Below are positions 33,707 to 41,109 of a DNA stretch of 60,517 nucleotides, in pieces (the first letter of the stretch is position 1; every line of letters begins with the position of its first letter). The position numbers were made by a program, and so were the translations under genes. Origin of the DNA: an uncultured Brachybacterium sp. (GTDB taxonomy: Bacteria; Actinomycetota; Actinomycetes; Actinomycetales; Dermabacteraceae); NCBI RefSeq assembly GCF_947500705.1, contig NZ_CANMSY010000014.1, forward strand, positions 1 to 60,517. The letters are read 5' to 3'. The notes under the pieces are model-generated. The model saw only the letters and a program-made list of their open reading frames with translations, was not told the DNA's origin and searched no databases.

Positions 33707-35017
33707 ATGACCACCATCGACAGCACGCGCACGCTCGTGCACGTTGACCCGACCAGCATCGTGCTGGACACCAACGTCCGCGCCGACGCCCGCCTCGACA
33801 AGGCCTTCCTCGCCTCCATCCGCGACCACGGCGTCATGCAGCCCGTCGTCGGGTACCGCGACGACGACGGAGCCGTACACGTCCTGCAGGGGCAGCGCCG
33901 CACCCTCGCCGCCGTCGAGACCCAGCGCGAGACCATCCCCGTCTATCTCGCCGACACCCCGGACGAGGCCGGACGGATCATCACGCAGATGATCGAGAAC
34001 GACCAGCGCACCGGCTTCACCGACGCCGAGCGCGCCGACGGCTACGAGCAGCTGTCCCTGCTCGGCCTCTCCGCTTCCCAGATCGCCAAGCGCACCCACA
34101 GCCGCAAGGAGAGCGTCGAACAGGGCCTCGCCGCCCGCAAGAGCCAGACCGCCCGCGACCACCTCGCCTCCGGACTCACCATCGAACAGGCCGCAGTCCT
34201 CGCCGAGTTCGACGACGACGAGGAGGCCATCGACTCCCTCGTCCAGTCCGCCCAGCGCGGCGGTTTCGAACACACCGCCTCCCGCCTCCGCCAGCGGCGC
34301 GAGGCCGCACGCGCCGTCGCCGCCGAGGTCGACCGCCTCACCGCCGAAGGCATCACCGTCCTGGACGAGACCCCGTGGGACTACTACTACGACGGCCGCG
34401 GCGCCGCCGCCCCGCTCCGTGCCCTCGACGCGGACGAGGAGCAGCACACCACCTGCCCCGGCCACGCAGTCATCGTCACCGCCACATGGGCGGGGGAGGC
34501 CCAGACCCAGGAGGTCTGCACGGACTGGAAGGCCAACGGACACAAGAACCACGAGGCCGCCGCCGGAAGCAGCGGCCCCCTCAACGAGGACGAGAAGGCC
34601 GAGCGCCGCCGCGTCATCGAGGGCAACAAGGAATGGCGCGCCGCCACCGACGTGCGACGCGACTGGCTGCGCACCTTCACCCAGCGCAAGAGCGCCCCGA
34701 AGGATGCCGCCGCCACCCTGGCACGACTCCTCGCCCAGGCCCCCAGCCGCGTCCACGACGGGATGAACGACCGCAAGGGCATCACCACCGACCTGATGGG
34801 GGAGGGATGGAGGACCAGCGCCCCGGCCAGCAGTGCCCGCGCCAGCGTCTACGCCCTCACCATCGCCCTCGCAGGCATCGAGGTCATCTACGCCGACGTG
34901 CAGACCTGGCGGAACATGACCGACACCGACCTCGACTACCTCGCCGTTCTCGTCGCCTGGGGCTACACCCCCTGCGACCTCGAACAGGGCCTGCTCGACG
35001 CCCGCACCGAGCAGTGA
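33707..35017 (+). CDS. ParB/Srx-domain protein
   Basis: A 436-residue protein with a ParB-type N-terminal domain: VDPTSIVLDTNVRAD, then IRDHGVMQPVVGY, VLQGQRRTLAA (the GxRR box, about residues 62-72), followed by ENDQRTGFTDAERADGYEQL and an HTH (LSASQIAKRTHSRKESVEQGL, read in two parts). The C-terminal 200 residues are not recognised. It is not next to parA and is larger than partition ParBs; ParB-domain proteins of this kind are common in leading regions, where some have nuclease or CTPase activity. Controlled by LIR-F. Confidence 0.75.
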   Translation: MTTIDSTRTLVHVDPTSIVLDTNVRADARLDKAFLASIRDHGVMQPVVGYRDDDGAVHVLQGQRRTLAAVETQRETIPVYLADTPDEAGRIITQMIENDQRTGFTDAERADGYEQLSLLGLSASQIAKRTHSRKESVEQGLAARKSQTARDHLASGLTIEQAAVLAEFDDDEEAIDSLVQSAQRGGFEHTASRLRQRREAARAVAAEVDRLTAEGITVLDETPWDYYYDGRGAAAPLRALDADEEQHTTCPGHAVIVTATWAGEAQTQEVCTDWKANGHKNHEAAAGSSGPLNEDEKAERRRVIEGNKEWRAATDVRRDWLRTFTQRKSAPKDAAATLARLLAQAPSRVHDGMNDRKGITTDLMGEGWRTSAPASSARASVYALTIALAGIEVIYADVQTWRNMTDTDLDYLAVLVAWGYTPCDLEQGLLDARTEQ

Positions 35018-35022
35018 CCCCC

Positions 35023-35051
35023 GGTCCGCCCCGCCCCGCGCGGGGCGGACC
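35023..35051 (+). terminator. Hairpin terminator after the ParB-like gene
   Basis: GGTCCGCCCCG and CGGGGCGGACC, 11-bp stem with a 7-nt loop. The region to 35318 has further GC palindromes and array 6, no gene. Confidence 0.7.
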
Positions 35052-35235
35052 GCCCTCGGCGGGACCGCCGAGCCGAGCGGCCGCGCCGTCCCGGCGCGCA
35101 GCACCCTCCCCACGACGCACAGCGTCGAGCGGCGAACCCGGCGCCGGTGGACGGAGCCACCGCACCGGCCGCCGGCCCCTACGGCCGGCAACGGCCGCGG
35201 CCGCCCCGCAGACGGGCCGGCCGCGACTCACTCTC

Positions 35236-35271
35236 TGCACTCCGCGCACCATGTGCACTGCCTGCACTAAC
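35236..35271. repeat. 9-bp phased repeat array 6
   Basis: TGCACT (35236), CGCACC (35245), TGCACT (35254) and TGCACT (35263), each 9 bp apart, about 50 bases before LIR-C. Arrays 4, 5 and 6 all lie shortly before leader elements. Confidence 0.75.
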
Positions 35272-35318
35272 GATGCGGCGGCTTCCCGCCGGCGGAGCTT
35301 GCCTCCTTCGCCCTGCCC

Positions 35319-35536
35319 GGGGTGCTGGATCGGGGGATCTTGACGCACTGGTGGGGGAGGAGCACACCCGGCTCGCTCCGCTCGGCCGGCGGTCCCCGAC
35401 AAGATGCCGACGCGCTGCGCTTATTTCGCCGGGATCTTCTCGGGTCCTCGCCGGCTGCCCGGGCTCTCGCCTACGGCTCGACCCTTCGGGGTGCACCACC
35501 CCCACCAGCGCATCCCCCGCTCCACGTCAGCACCCC
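35319..35536 (+). promoter_or_regulatory. Folded leader LIR-C
   Basis: Same type as LIR-A/B with a few substitutions (for example CTCGCTCCGCTCGG for CTCGCTGCGCTCGG and GGGATCTTCTCGGGTCCTCG for GGAATCTTCTCGGATGCTCA). All three long-range arm pairs are intact; the changes fall in loops. Core at 35408-35432. Confidence 0.7.
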
Positions 35537-35562
35537 CGAACAACAGGACGAAGGAGCACACC

Positions 35563-35898
35563 ATGACCCCCGAGATCAGCAGCTACGACCGCCTCCTCGA
35601 GATGGAGGCTCGCCAGCGCCAGGACCCGTTCTGGGGCCACATCCACCGCCAGCTCGACGAGATCGAGGCCGCCAAGCCCACCACCAGCGCCGAGGTCCTC
35701 CGCCTCCTCGACAGCACCAGCACCCAGAGCGGGTTCTTCCACGGCGGCATGGACCGCGAGCTCCTGGGCTCCCTCACCATCGCCGGCTGGGAGGTGACCG
35801 AGTACAACGCCGCCTACTACTGGACCGCGCAGCACCCCGCCACCGGCGAGAGCCTCGAATACATCGAGGGCGACGTCTACAACCGCACCGACCGGTGA
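35563..35898 (+). CDS. Unknown 111-residue protein
   Basis: Not recognised. An N-terminal helix (YDRLLEMEARQRQDPFWGHI) is followed by a small strand-rich part rich in Tyr (EVTEYNAAYYWTAQHP). Probably soluble. GAAGGAGCACACC precedes ATG; a terminator follows directly. Confidence 0.55.
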   Translation: MTPEISSYDRLLEMEARQRQDPFWGHIHRQLDEIEAAKPTTSAEVLRLLDSTSTQSGFFHGGMDRELLGSLTIAGWEVTEYNAAYYWTAQHPATGESLEYIEGDVYNRTDR

Positions 35899-35901
35899 GC
35901 C

Positions 35902-35926
35902 GGACCCGGGCCAAGGGCCCGGGTCC
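35902..35926 (+). terminator. Hairpin terminator
   Basis: GGACCCGGGCC and GGGCCCGGGTCC form a near-perfect stem with a 2-3-nt loop directly after the stop. Between it and LIR-G (36082) are only small hairpins such as CCGGCTCCGCCGG and CCCCGCGACCCGTCGCGGGG. Confidence 0.65.
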
Positions 35927-36081
35927 CTCACCCAAGCGGCGCCCGGCTGCGCCGGGCACTCCACCCCTACAGCGCACTCCGTGCTCTCGAGCATCGCCGC
36001 ATCCGGCGACCCTCTGACGGCGACCGGCTCCGCCGGCCCCTGCGCACGCCCCGCGACCCGTCGCGGGGCGCATCCCTCATT

Positions 36082-36265
36082 CCCCGTGTCCTGGGCTTCT
36101 CACTATGACCCCTGCGCTCCTCCGCACAACCCCGCTGCGCGGGGTCCGGGCAGCCGACAACTTCCCGACGCGCTGCGCTTATCTCGCCGAGAACTTCTCG
36201 ACCACCCGGCCCTCCGGGTGTGCTCCCTCGCTCCGGGGCCCGTTCAAAAGCACCAGGGCACGGGG
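36082..36265 (+). promoter_or_regulatory. Folded leader LIR-G
   Basis: Closing arms CCCCGTGTCCTGG and CCAGGGCACGGGG. Compared with LIR-E, several paired positions have changed together (CCTCC/GGAGG to GTGTCC/GGGCAC), which preserves pairing. CCCCGCTGCGCGGGG and the core (36166-36190) are present. The start codon of the next gene is 41 bases downstream. Confidence 0.7.
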
Positions 36266-36306
36266 AAAAAACGACCGGGCCACCCACCACACCGAAGGAG
36301 ACACCC

Positions 36307-36453
36307 ATGGACGAGAACACCACCCACTGCCACAGCTGCCACCGCGACATCCCCGCCCTCAGCGAGTTCTACGGCGGCGGCCGCGACCTCACCGCGCACC
36401 AGCCCGACTGCCCCGAGCTCGCCGAGGCCCTCGCCGACCTCCGCAACCGCTGA
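36307..36453 (+). CDS. Tiny zinc-finger-like protein
   Basis: A 48-residue protein with HCHSCHRDIP and later HQPDCPEL, i.e. a C2HC-like zinc-binding set. Function unknown. GAAGGAG precedes ATG; the DprA-like gene follows 23 bases later in the same unit. Confidence 0.6.
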   Translation: MDENTTHCHSCHRDIPALSEFYGGGRDLTAHQPDCPELAEALADLRNR

Positions 36454-36476
36454 CCCTCACCACCAAGGAGCACACC

Positions 36477-37208
36477 ATGACCGACCAGACCCTCACCATC
36501 CACGGCCGCCAGGTCACCGCCCGCGGCAACCTCGACCTCCTCGTCGCCCCCGGCCGCGTCCTCATCACCGGCAGCCGCGCCAGCACCCCCTACGGCGAGA
36601 CCGTCGCCCGCAGTGCCGCCGAGATGCTCAGCCAGCGCGGAGCGATCCTCATCGCCAGCACCGCCTACGGCATCGACGGCACCGCCGTCCGCGCCGCCCG
36701 CCCGGACCGCACCGTCCTCGTCCAGGCCGCAGGCCTGAACCGCCCCTACCCGCGCGGCAACGCCCACCTCGCCCACCACGTGCAGGACCAGGGCGGCCTC
36801 CTCCTCACCGTCGCCACCGACCCTGACGCCGGCCCCACCCGCTGGGACCTCCTCGACGCCGCCGCCCTCCGCGGCGCGATCGCCCACCATGCCCTGTTCG
36901 TTGAGGGCGCGCACCGCAGCACCGCCTACGGAGCTTCCCTCACCTGCCCCTCCGTCTGGGCCGTCCCCGGACCGCTCACCAGCGCCGCGAGCGCATTCCC
37001 GCTCCGTCTCCTGCGCGAGGGTGCCCGACTCTGGACCGAGGACCCCGCCGACGCCGACCTCATCGCCACCGCCAACAACACCACCCACCCCTACCGAGGC
37101 GAGCACTCCTGTCCCGCGTCAAGTAGTTGGCAGGATTTCCTTGGTTTTGAATGTCGGGGTGGTGGGGTCGGCCAGGCCCAGGTGCACCTCCTTGGGCCGG
37201 TTCCATGA
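36477..37208 (+). pseudogene. DprA-like gene, 3' end replaced by transposon insertion
   Basis: The original protein can be reconstructed as 221 residues: 211 codons up to 37109, then DLLNHRHHAA and a stop at 41490-41522. It has the DprA/Rossmann signature ITGSRAST (about 30-37), ASTAYGIDGTA, a FVEGAHRSTAYGAS segment and VWAVPGP. DprA proteins bind ssDNA and load RecA; plasmid versions are suspected to process incoming single strands. The composite transposon inserted after codon 211 makes the reading frame run on for 32 foreign residues. Because the lost tail is only ten residues, the fold may survive. Confidence 0.8.
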
Positions 37209-38048
37209 GATGGCCTCGTGGGGCCGGAGCTCGTTGTACTCGATCCGGTAGTCCTCGGCCCGCTCGGCGAGCACGATCGCGTCGTCGATCTCGTCCAGGT
37301 AGAGCCGTTCGTACTTCAGCGTGCCGAAGCCGCGTTCACGGGACCCGTTCTGCCCCGGGGTCTTCACTCGGGTGCGCACGTGGTGTAGCTCGGGGTGGGC
37401 GGCGATGAAGGACTCGAAGCGGAAGGACCGGAACGGCCCGCCGTTGTCCGTCACGATGGTCACCACGGGCAACAGCTCACCGGTCTCGGGATCGACCGGG
37501 CAGGCCTCGACCAGCGGGTGACCGAACATGGCCTCGTAGTCGGCCAGGGCCAACTCGATCGCGTCGATCGCGTCGTGCTGGTTCCCGGTGGGCGAAACGT
37601 GGAAGGGGTGCTCGTACTTGGACCAGTAGTCCCGGCACCCGGCCAGCCGCCAGGTCCCTCCGGTGGTGGTCTCGAACTCGCTGAAGTCCAGCTGCCAGAC
37701 TTGGTTCGGACCGGTCGGCTCGGTGGCGAACGCGGCCTTGCGCCGCTCGGCCAGCTTCCGTCGCTCCCGTGGGTACTGCGCGGGCAGAATCAGCCCCTCG
37801 TCGCGAAGGATCCGCAGCACGGTCGCCTCGGAAACCACATGCCCGTCGTGGCGGACCATCGCCCAGATCTTCCGATGCCCCCACGCCGGATGGGCCAACG
37901 CGTGCTTGACCACCAGTTCCCTGGCGGCCTGCCGTGCCGGTTGCGGCCACGGTCCCTTCACCGCCGTCCCGGTGCGGGCCTTGGCCTGCCAGCGGCGCCA
38001 GGTCCGCTCGGGCATGTCGAAGAGCTGGCAGAACCTCGCGGTCGACAT
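37119..38048 (-). CDS. IS3-family transposase OrfB (copy 1)
   Basis: A DDE integrase-like protein; 309 residues from the first plausible ATG. Motifs: WQLDFSEFET (first Asp), IVTDNGGPF (second Asp) and RERGFGTLKYERLYLDE (Glu), with an HTH_21-like region HPAWGHRKIWAMVRHDG upstream. In the family OrfB is made as an OrfAB fusion by a -1 frameshift; its frame is open well upstream of the ATG and is -1 to orfA. No classic slippery heptamer was confirmed. Confidence 0.88.
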   Translation of the reverse strand: MSTARFCQLFDMPERTWRRWQAKARTGTAVKGPWPQPARQAARELVVKHALAHPAWGHRKIWAMVRHDGHVVSEATVLRILRDEGLILPAQYPRERRKLAERRKAAFATEPTGPNQVWQLDFSEFETTTGGTWRLAGCRDYWSKYEHPFHVSPTGNQHDAIDAIELALADYEAMFGHPLVEACPVDPETGELLPVVTIVTDNGGPFRSFRFESFIAAHPELHHVRTRVKTPGQNGSRERGFGTLKYERLYLDEIDDAIVLAERAEDYRIEYNELRPHEAISWNRPKEVHLGLADPTTPTFKTKEILPTT

Positions 38049-38065
38049 GCCCGCTTCCACGCGGA

Positions 38066-38383
38066 TCACCTCGAGGTCCTCGAAGGGCCCAGCCGGCCCT
38101 CCGCGGACTTCTTCCACACCCTGGCCTCCAGGTGTGCCTCGCCCAAGGCCTGGGTCAGCTCGGCGACCTCGGCCTCCAGCTGTTCCTCTCGGGAGGATGG
38201 TCCGGACCTGCCGGCCACCAGGGCGGTCTTGCCGGCTTCCAGGAACTCGGCCTTCCACCGTCCGATGGACTGCTCACTGACTTTCTCCTTGCGTGCCGCT
38301 TCGGCGATGGACATCTCGCCGGCCAGCACGCTCAGCACTATCCGGGTCTTCTTCTCCGCCGGAATCGAGGGTGGTCTACCCAT
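38066..38383 (-). CDS. IS3-family OrfA (copy 1)
   Basis: 105 residues: an HTH of the transposase_8 type (AEKKTRIVLSVLAGEMSIAE, then KEKVSEQSIGRWKAEF) and a leucine-zipper-like helix (EEQLEAEVAELTQALGEA). It binds the terminal repeats and oligomerises. AGGAGAG lies upstream of ATG. Confidence 0.88.
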   Translation of the reverse strand: MGRPPSIPAEKKTRIVLSVLAGEMSIAEAARKEKVSEQSIGRWKAEFLEAGKTALVAGRSGPSSREEQLEAEVAELTQALGEAHLEARVWKKSAEGRLGPSRTSR

Positions 38384-38422
38384 GTCTGACTCTCCTTCAG
38401 GACCTACATAACGGCCCTGCCA

Positions 38423-38662
38423 CTAAGTCTGACGCGCGACAAACCGAGCCAGCAACGCGATTGGAGGGACGCCGAACTGCTCCACGAACAGGCCCCCGAG
38501 CCGTGACCGCGACAGGTGTGCATCCTGTGCGAGTTCGGCCAAGGTCCACCGGTGAGCGAGATCAGCCCGCATCCGGATGACCGTGTCACGGATCTCTGTC
38601 CTGGCAGGGCCGAGGCCAGAGCGCTCTGTGGCCGTCATCGGGCAGCTCGCTTCGCTGTCCAC
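38423..38662 (-). pseudogene. AraC-type HTH gene, truncated by IS copy 1
   Basis: The remaining reading frame (79 codons from GTG 38662, or from ATG 38638) encodes one HTH repeat, WTLAELAQDAHLSRSRLGGLF followed by VEQFGVPPIALLARF, then enters the IS terminal repeat at 38441 and stops. It starts inside the end of the preceding AraC-type gene. The second HTH repeat is lost. Confidence 0.7.
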
Positions 38663-39071
38663 AGCACGGGCATTTCAGGCTTGCTCGTTGGGTCGCGGTG
38701 AGTCGGTACGCGGATGGGCTGACCCCGATGATGGCGGTGAACTGTCGTGCGGCGTGGCCGCGGTTGCGCCACCCGACTCGTGTCATGGCGACACCGATCG
38801 GAAGGTCGGTTTCGACCAGGAGCTCGGCCAGCCGGTGGGCCCGAACATGAGCGAGGTACCGCATGGGCGGCATCCCGAAGCTTTGGCTGAAGGCCCTGCC
38901 CAGTTGTGACGTGGACAGGTGCACGAGGTTGGCGAGGTCACGAAGTCGCCAATCCCGTCCGGGGCCTTGAGCGAGGAGCCGTGCTGCATGGTGTGCGGCT
39001 GTCTCGGTCGGGCACACATGGCTGGGTGTGATCTCGTCAGGGCAGACTCGCCACGAGGGTTCGATGCTCAT
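38586..39071 (-). CDS. AraC/XylS-type HTH protein coupled to erm
   Basis: A 161-residue protein consisting of the two HTH repeats of AraC-type regulators (WRLRDLANLVHLSTSQLGRAF and PIGVAMTRVGWRNRGHAARQF) and a short C-terminal Cys pair (CPCCGQ), without a ligand-binding domain. ATG overlaps the erm stop (ATGA), so it is translated with erm. Stand-alone AraC HTH proteins of this size may act as activators; here one may control the erm operon or neighbouring mobile-element genes. Confidence 0.78.
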   Translation of the reverse strand: MSIEPSWRVCPDEITPSHVCPTETAAHHAARLLAQGPGRDWRLRDLANLVHLSTSQLGRAFSQSFGMPPMRYLAHVRAHRLAELLVETDLPIGVAMTRVGWRNRGHAARQFTAIIGVSPSAYRLTATQRASLKCPCCGQRSELPDDGHRALWPRPCQDRDP

Positions 39072-39886
39072 CGCCGCCGCCCTCCTGAGGACGACTGCGT
39101 GCGGCGGGGCGGTGGCGAGGAGCCCGTGGTCTTGAACAAGTCCACCCATGCCTCGACGGGCAAGTCTCTCGGCAGTCCGGCGGCTTTCACGCCGTGGCCC
39201 CTCAGCCACGCCTGTGCCGCCTGTGGCGAGCCGAGCGAGGTGTTGCGTGCGAGGATCTGGGCGAGCCCGCGTCCGGGACCGGTGTAGACGCGGTGGACCA
39301 GGGCGTGGAACTGGCGTCGCTCGGACGGAGTCAGCAGCGGGTGTTCGCGGCGGTGGATGGTGAGGATTCCACCGTCGACGCCCGGACGTGGGGTGAACGC
39401 GCGAGCGGGAACACGACTTTGCAGCGTGAACTCGTACCAGGGCGCCCATTGCGCGGTCATCATCGTGGCACCGCCAACGCCTGCTCTGCGCCGCGCAACT
39501 TCCCATTGCACGAGCACGATGGCATCGGTCCATGCCGGGGCGTGCAGGATGCGTCGCAGCATGGCTGTGGTCTGGTGAAACGGCAGGTTGCCGACGAGCA
39601 CATGCGCAGACGTGGGAAGCCGGTAGGTCAGGAAGTCGTCGGCGACGACCTCCGCGTGCGGTGGGAGTCGTTGGGTCAAGCGTCGGGCGAGCCGGGTGTC
39701 GATTTCGACGGCTGTCACCGGTCGCCCGAGCTTGGCCAGCGGCGAGGTGAGTGCTCCGTCACCGGGGCCGATCTCGATGATCGGGCCCTCGGTGGTGGCC
39801 ACGAGCCGTGTGATCGTGGCGATAGTGGATGGGTCAGTCAGGAAGTTCTGGCCGTGCTCATGACGGCCACCTCGATAGGTAGGCAC
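39068..39886 (-). CDS. erm: 23S rRNA adenine N6-methyltransferase (Erm), macrolide-lincosamide-streptogramin B resistance
   Basis: A 272-residue Erm protein that methylates the 23S rRNA adenine equivalent to E. coli A2058. RHEHGQNFLTD at the start, SAM motif EIGPGDGAL (38-46), VEIDTRL, and catalytic NLPFHQ (100-105). It is of the Erm(X)-like actinobacterial type but clearly divergent; I cannot give a class number. The start at GTG 39886 matches the Erm(X) N-terminus and has GGAG 6 bases upstream; an earlier GTG at 39919 would run into the attenuator. An inducible leader peptide lies 103 bases upstream. Confidence 0.92.
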   Translation of the reverse strand: MPTYRGGRHEHGQNFLTDPSTIATITRLVATTEGPIIEIGPGDGALTSPLAKLGRPVTAVEIDTRLARRLTQRLPPHAEVVADDFLTYRLPTSAHVLVGNLPFHQTTAMLRRILHAPAWTDAIVLVQWEVARRRAGVGGATMMTAQWAPWYEFTLQSRVPARAFTPRPGVDGGILTIHRREHPLLTPSERRQFHALVHRVYTGPGRGLAQILARNTSLGSPQAAQAWLRGHGVKAAGLPRDLPVEAWVDLFKTTGSSPPPRRTQSSSGGRRR

Positions 39887-39988
39887 TGTTTGCTCCGTGG
39901 TTGTTGCGGAGCCGGGCACGCTGAAAGAGCCGCCCGGCCGTGATCACCGGGGGCGGGAGCAACAACCTGTGGAGGGTGCTCGCCGCCG
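39887..39988 (-). promoter_or_regulatory. erm attenuator region
   Basis: Between the leader-peptide stop and erm, a GC-rich inverted repeat (minus strand CCGCCCCCGG .. CCGGGCGG around a TGATCA centre, about 39930-39960) precedes the erm ribosome-binding site. This is the usual layout for translational or transcriptional attenuation released by ribosome stalling on the leader. The alternative pairing partner was not worked out. Confidence 0.55.
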
Positions 39989-40033
39989 TTAGCGGCTGCG
40001 CAGACGCAGCGAAGCAGTGCCGTAAACCAACAT
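39989..40033 (-). CDS. Erm leader peptide (macrolide-sensing)
   Basis: A 14-codon frame reading MLVYGTASLRLRSR and stop. It closely resembles the Erm(X) leader (which begins MLISGTAFLRLR, from memory) and carries the Arg-Leu-Arg motif known to stall macrolide-bound ribosomes. I see no strong Shine-Dalgarno. Its presence argues for inducible resistance. Confidence 0.8.
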   Translation of the reverse strand: MLVYGTASLRLRSR

Positions 40034-40162
40034 GCCAACCAGAGTAGGCGACCCCACCGCCACTCGGCGACCCAATAACCCGTCCATGCGACAAAGACGC
40101 GCAGATCCGTATCACCACCGGTCAGAACCAGCTCGCAGGCCGTTGGTGCACGATGTCCCACG

Positions 40163-41092
40163 TCAAGTAGTTGGCAGGATTTCCTTGGTTTTGAATGTCG
40201 GGGTGGTGGGGTCGGCCAGGCCCAGGTGCACCTCCTTGGGCCGGTTCCATGAGATGGCCTCGTGGGGCCGGAGCTCGTTGTACTCGATCCGGTAGTCCTC
40301 GGCCCGCTCGGCGAGCACGATCGCGTCGTCGATCTCGTCCAGGTAGAGCCGTTCGTACTTCAGCGTGCCGAAGCCGCGTTCACGGGACCCGTTCTGCCCC
40401 GGGGTCTTCACTCGGGTGCGCACGTGGTGTAGCTCGGGGTGGGCGGCGATGAAGGACTCGAAGCGGAAGGACCGGAACGGCCCGCCGTTGTCCGTCACGA
40501 TGGTCACCACGGGCAACAGCTCACCGGTCTCGGGATCGACCGGGCAGGCCTCGACCAGCGGGTGACCGAACATGGCCTCGTAGTCGGCCAGGGCCAACTC
40601 GATCGCGTCGATCGCGTCGTGCTGGTTCCCGGTGGGCGAAACGTGGAAGGGGTGCTCGTACTTGGACCAGTAGTCCCGGCACCCGGCCAGCCGCCAGGTC
40701 CCTCCGGTGGTGGTCTCGAACTCGCTGAAGTCCAGCTGCCAGACTTGGTTCGGACCGGTCGGCTCGGTGGCGAACGCGGCCTTGCGCCGCTCGGCCAGCT
40801 TCCGTCGCTCCCGTGGGTACTGCGCGGGCAGAATCAGCCCCTCGTCGCGAAGGATCCGCAGCACGGTCGCCTCGGAAACCACATGCCCGTCGTGGCGGAC
40901 CATCGCCCAGATCTTCCGATGCCCCCACGCCGGATGGGCCAACGCGTGCTTGACCACCAGTTCCCTGGCGGCCTGCCGTGCCGGTTGCGGCCACGGTCCC
41001 TTCACCGCCGTCCCGGTGCGGGCCTTGGCCTGCCAGCGGCGCCAGGTCCGCTCGGGCATGTCGAAGAGCTGGCAGAACCTCGCGGTCGACAT
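40163..41092 (-). CDS. IS3-family transposase OrfB (copy 2)
   Basis: Identical in amino-acid sequence to OrfB of copy 1, with the same three catalytic acidic motifs. Intact, so the element is probably still mobile. Confidence 0.88.
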   Translation of the reverse strand: MSTARFCQLFDMPERTWRRWQAKARTGTAVKGPWPQPARQAARELVVKHALAHPAWGHRKIWAMVRHDGHVVSEATVLRILRDEGLILPAQYPRERRKLAERRKAAFATEPTGPNQVWQLDFSEFETTTGGTWRLAGCRDYWSKYEHPFHVSPTGNQHDAIDAIELALADYEAMFGHPLVEACPVDPETGELLPVVTIVTDNGGPFRSFRFESFIAAHPELHHVRTRVKTPGQNGSRERGFGTLKYERLYLDEIDDAIVLAERAEDYRIEYNELRPHEAISWNRPKEVHLGLADPTTPTFKTKEILPTT

Positions 41093-41109
41093 GCCCGCTT
41101 CCACGCGGA

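Larger units (their letters stand above)
37110..38441 (-). mobile_element. IS3-family insertion sequence, copy 1
   Basis: 1332 bp with imperfect terminal inverted repeats TGTCCCGCGTCAAG.. and TGTCGCGCGTCAGAC... Encodes orfA and orfB in overlapping phases on the minus strand. The encoded proteins are identical to those of copy 2; the left ends differ at one base (TGTCCCG here, TGTCCCA in copy 2). Confidence 0.9.

Noticed and set aside
516-35271. 9-bp repeats considered as a CRISPR array
   Set aside because: Repeat units are far too short, spacers are 3 bases, and no cas genes are present.
29710-36265. Leader elements read as small proteins (frames such as MPTRCAYFAG..)
   Set aside because: The frames exist because the leaders are conserved; substitutions fall without regard to codon position and arms are complementary, so RNA or DNA structure explains the conservation better.
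29710-36265. Leaders considered as attC-like gene-cassette sites
   Set aside because: No GTTRRRY/RYYYAAC core pairs, genes are not flanked by matching sites on both sides, and the only integrase is a truncated IntI1 in a separate insertion.
39068-39886. Naming the methylase Erm(X)
   Set aside because: Motifs and leader resemble Erm(X), but many residues differ; class assignment needs a percentage identity that I cannot compute.
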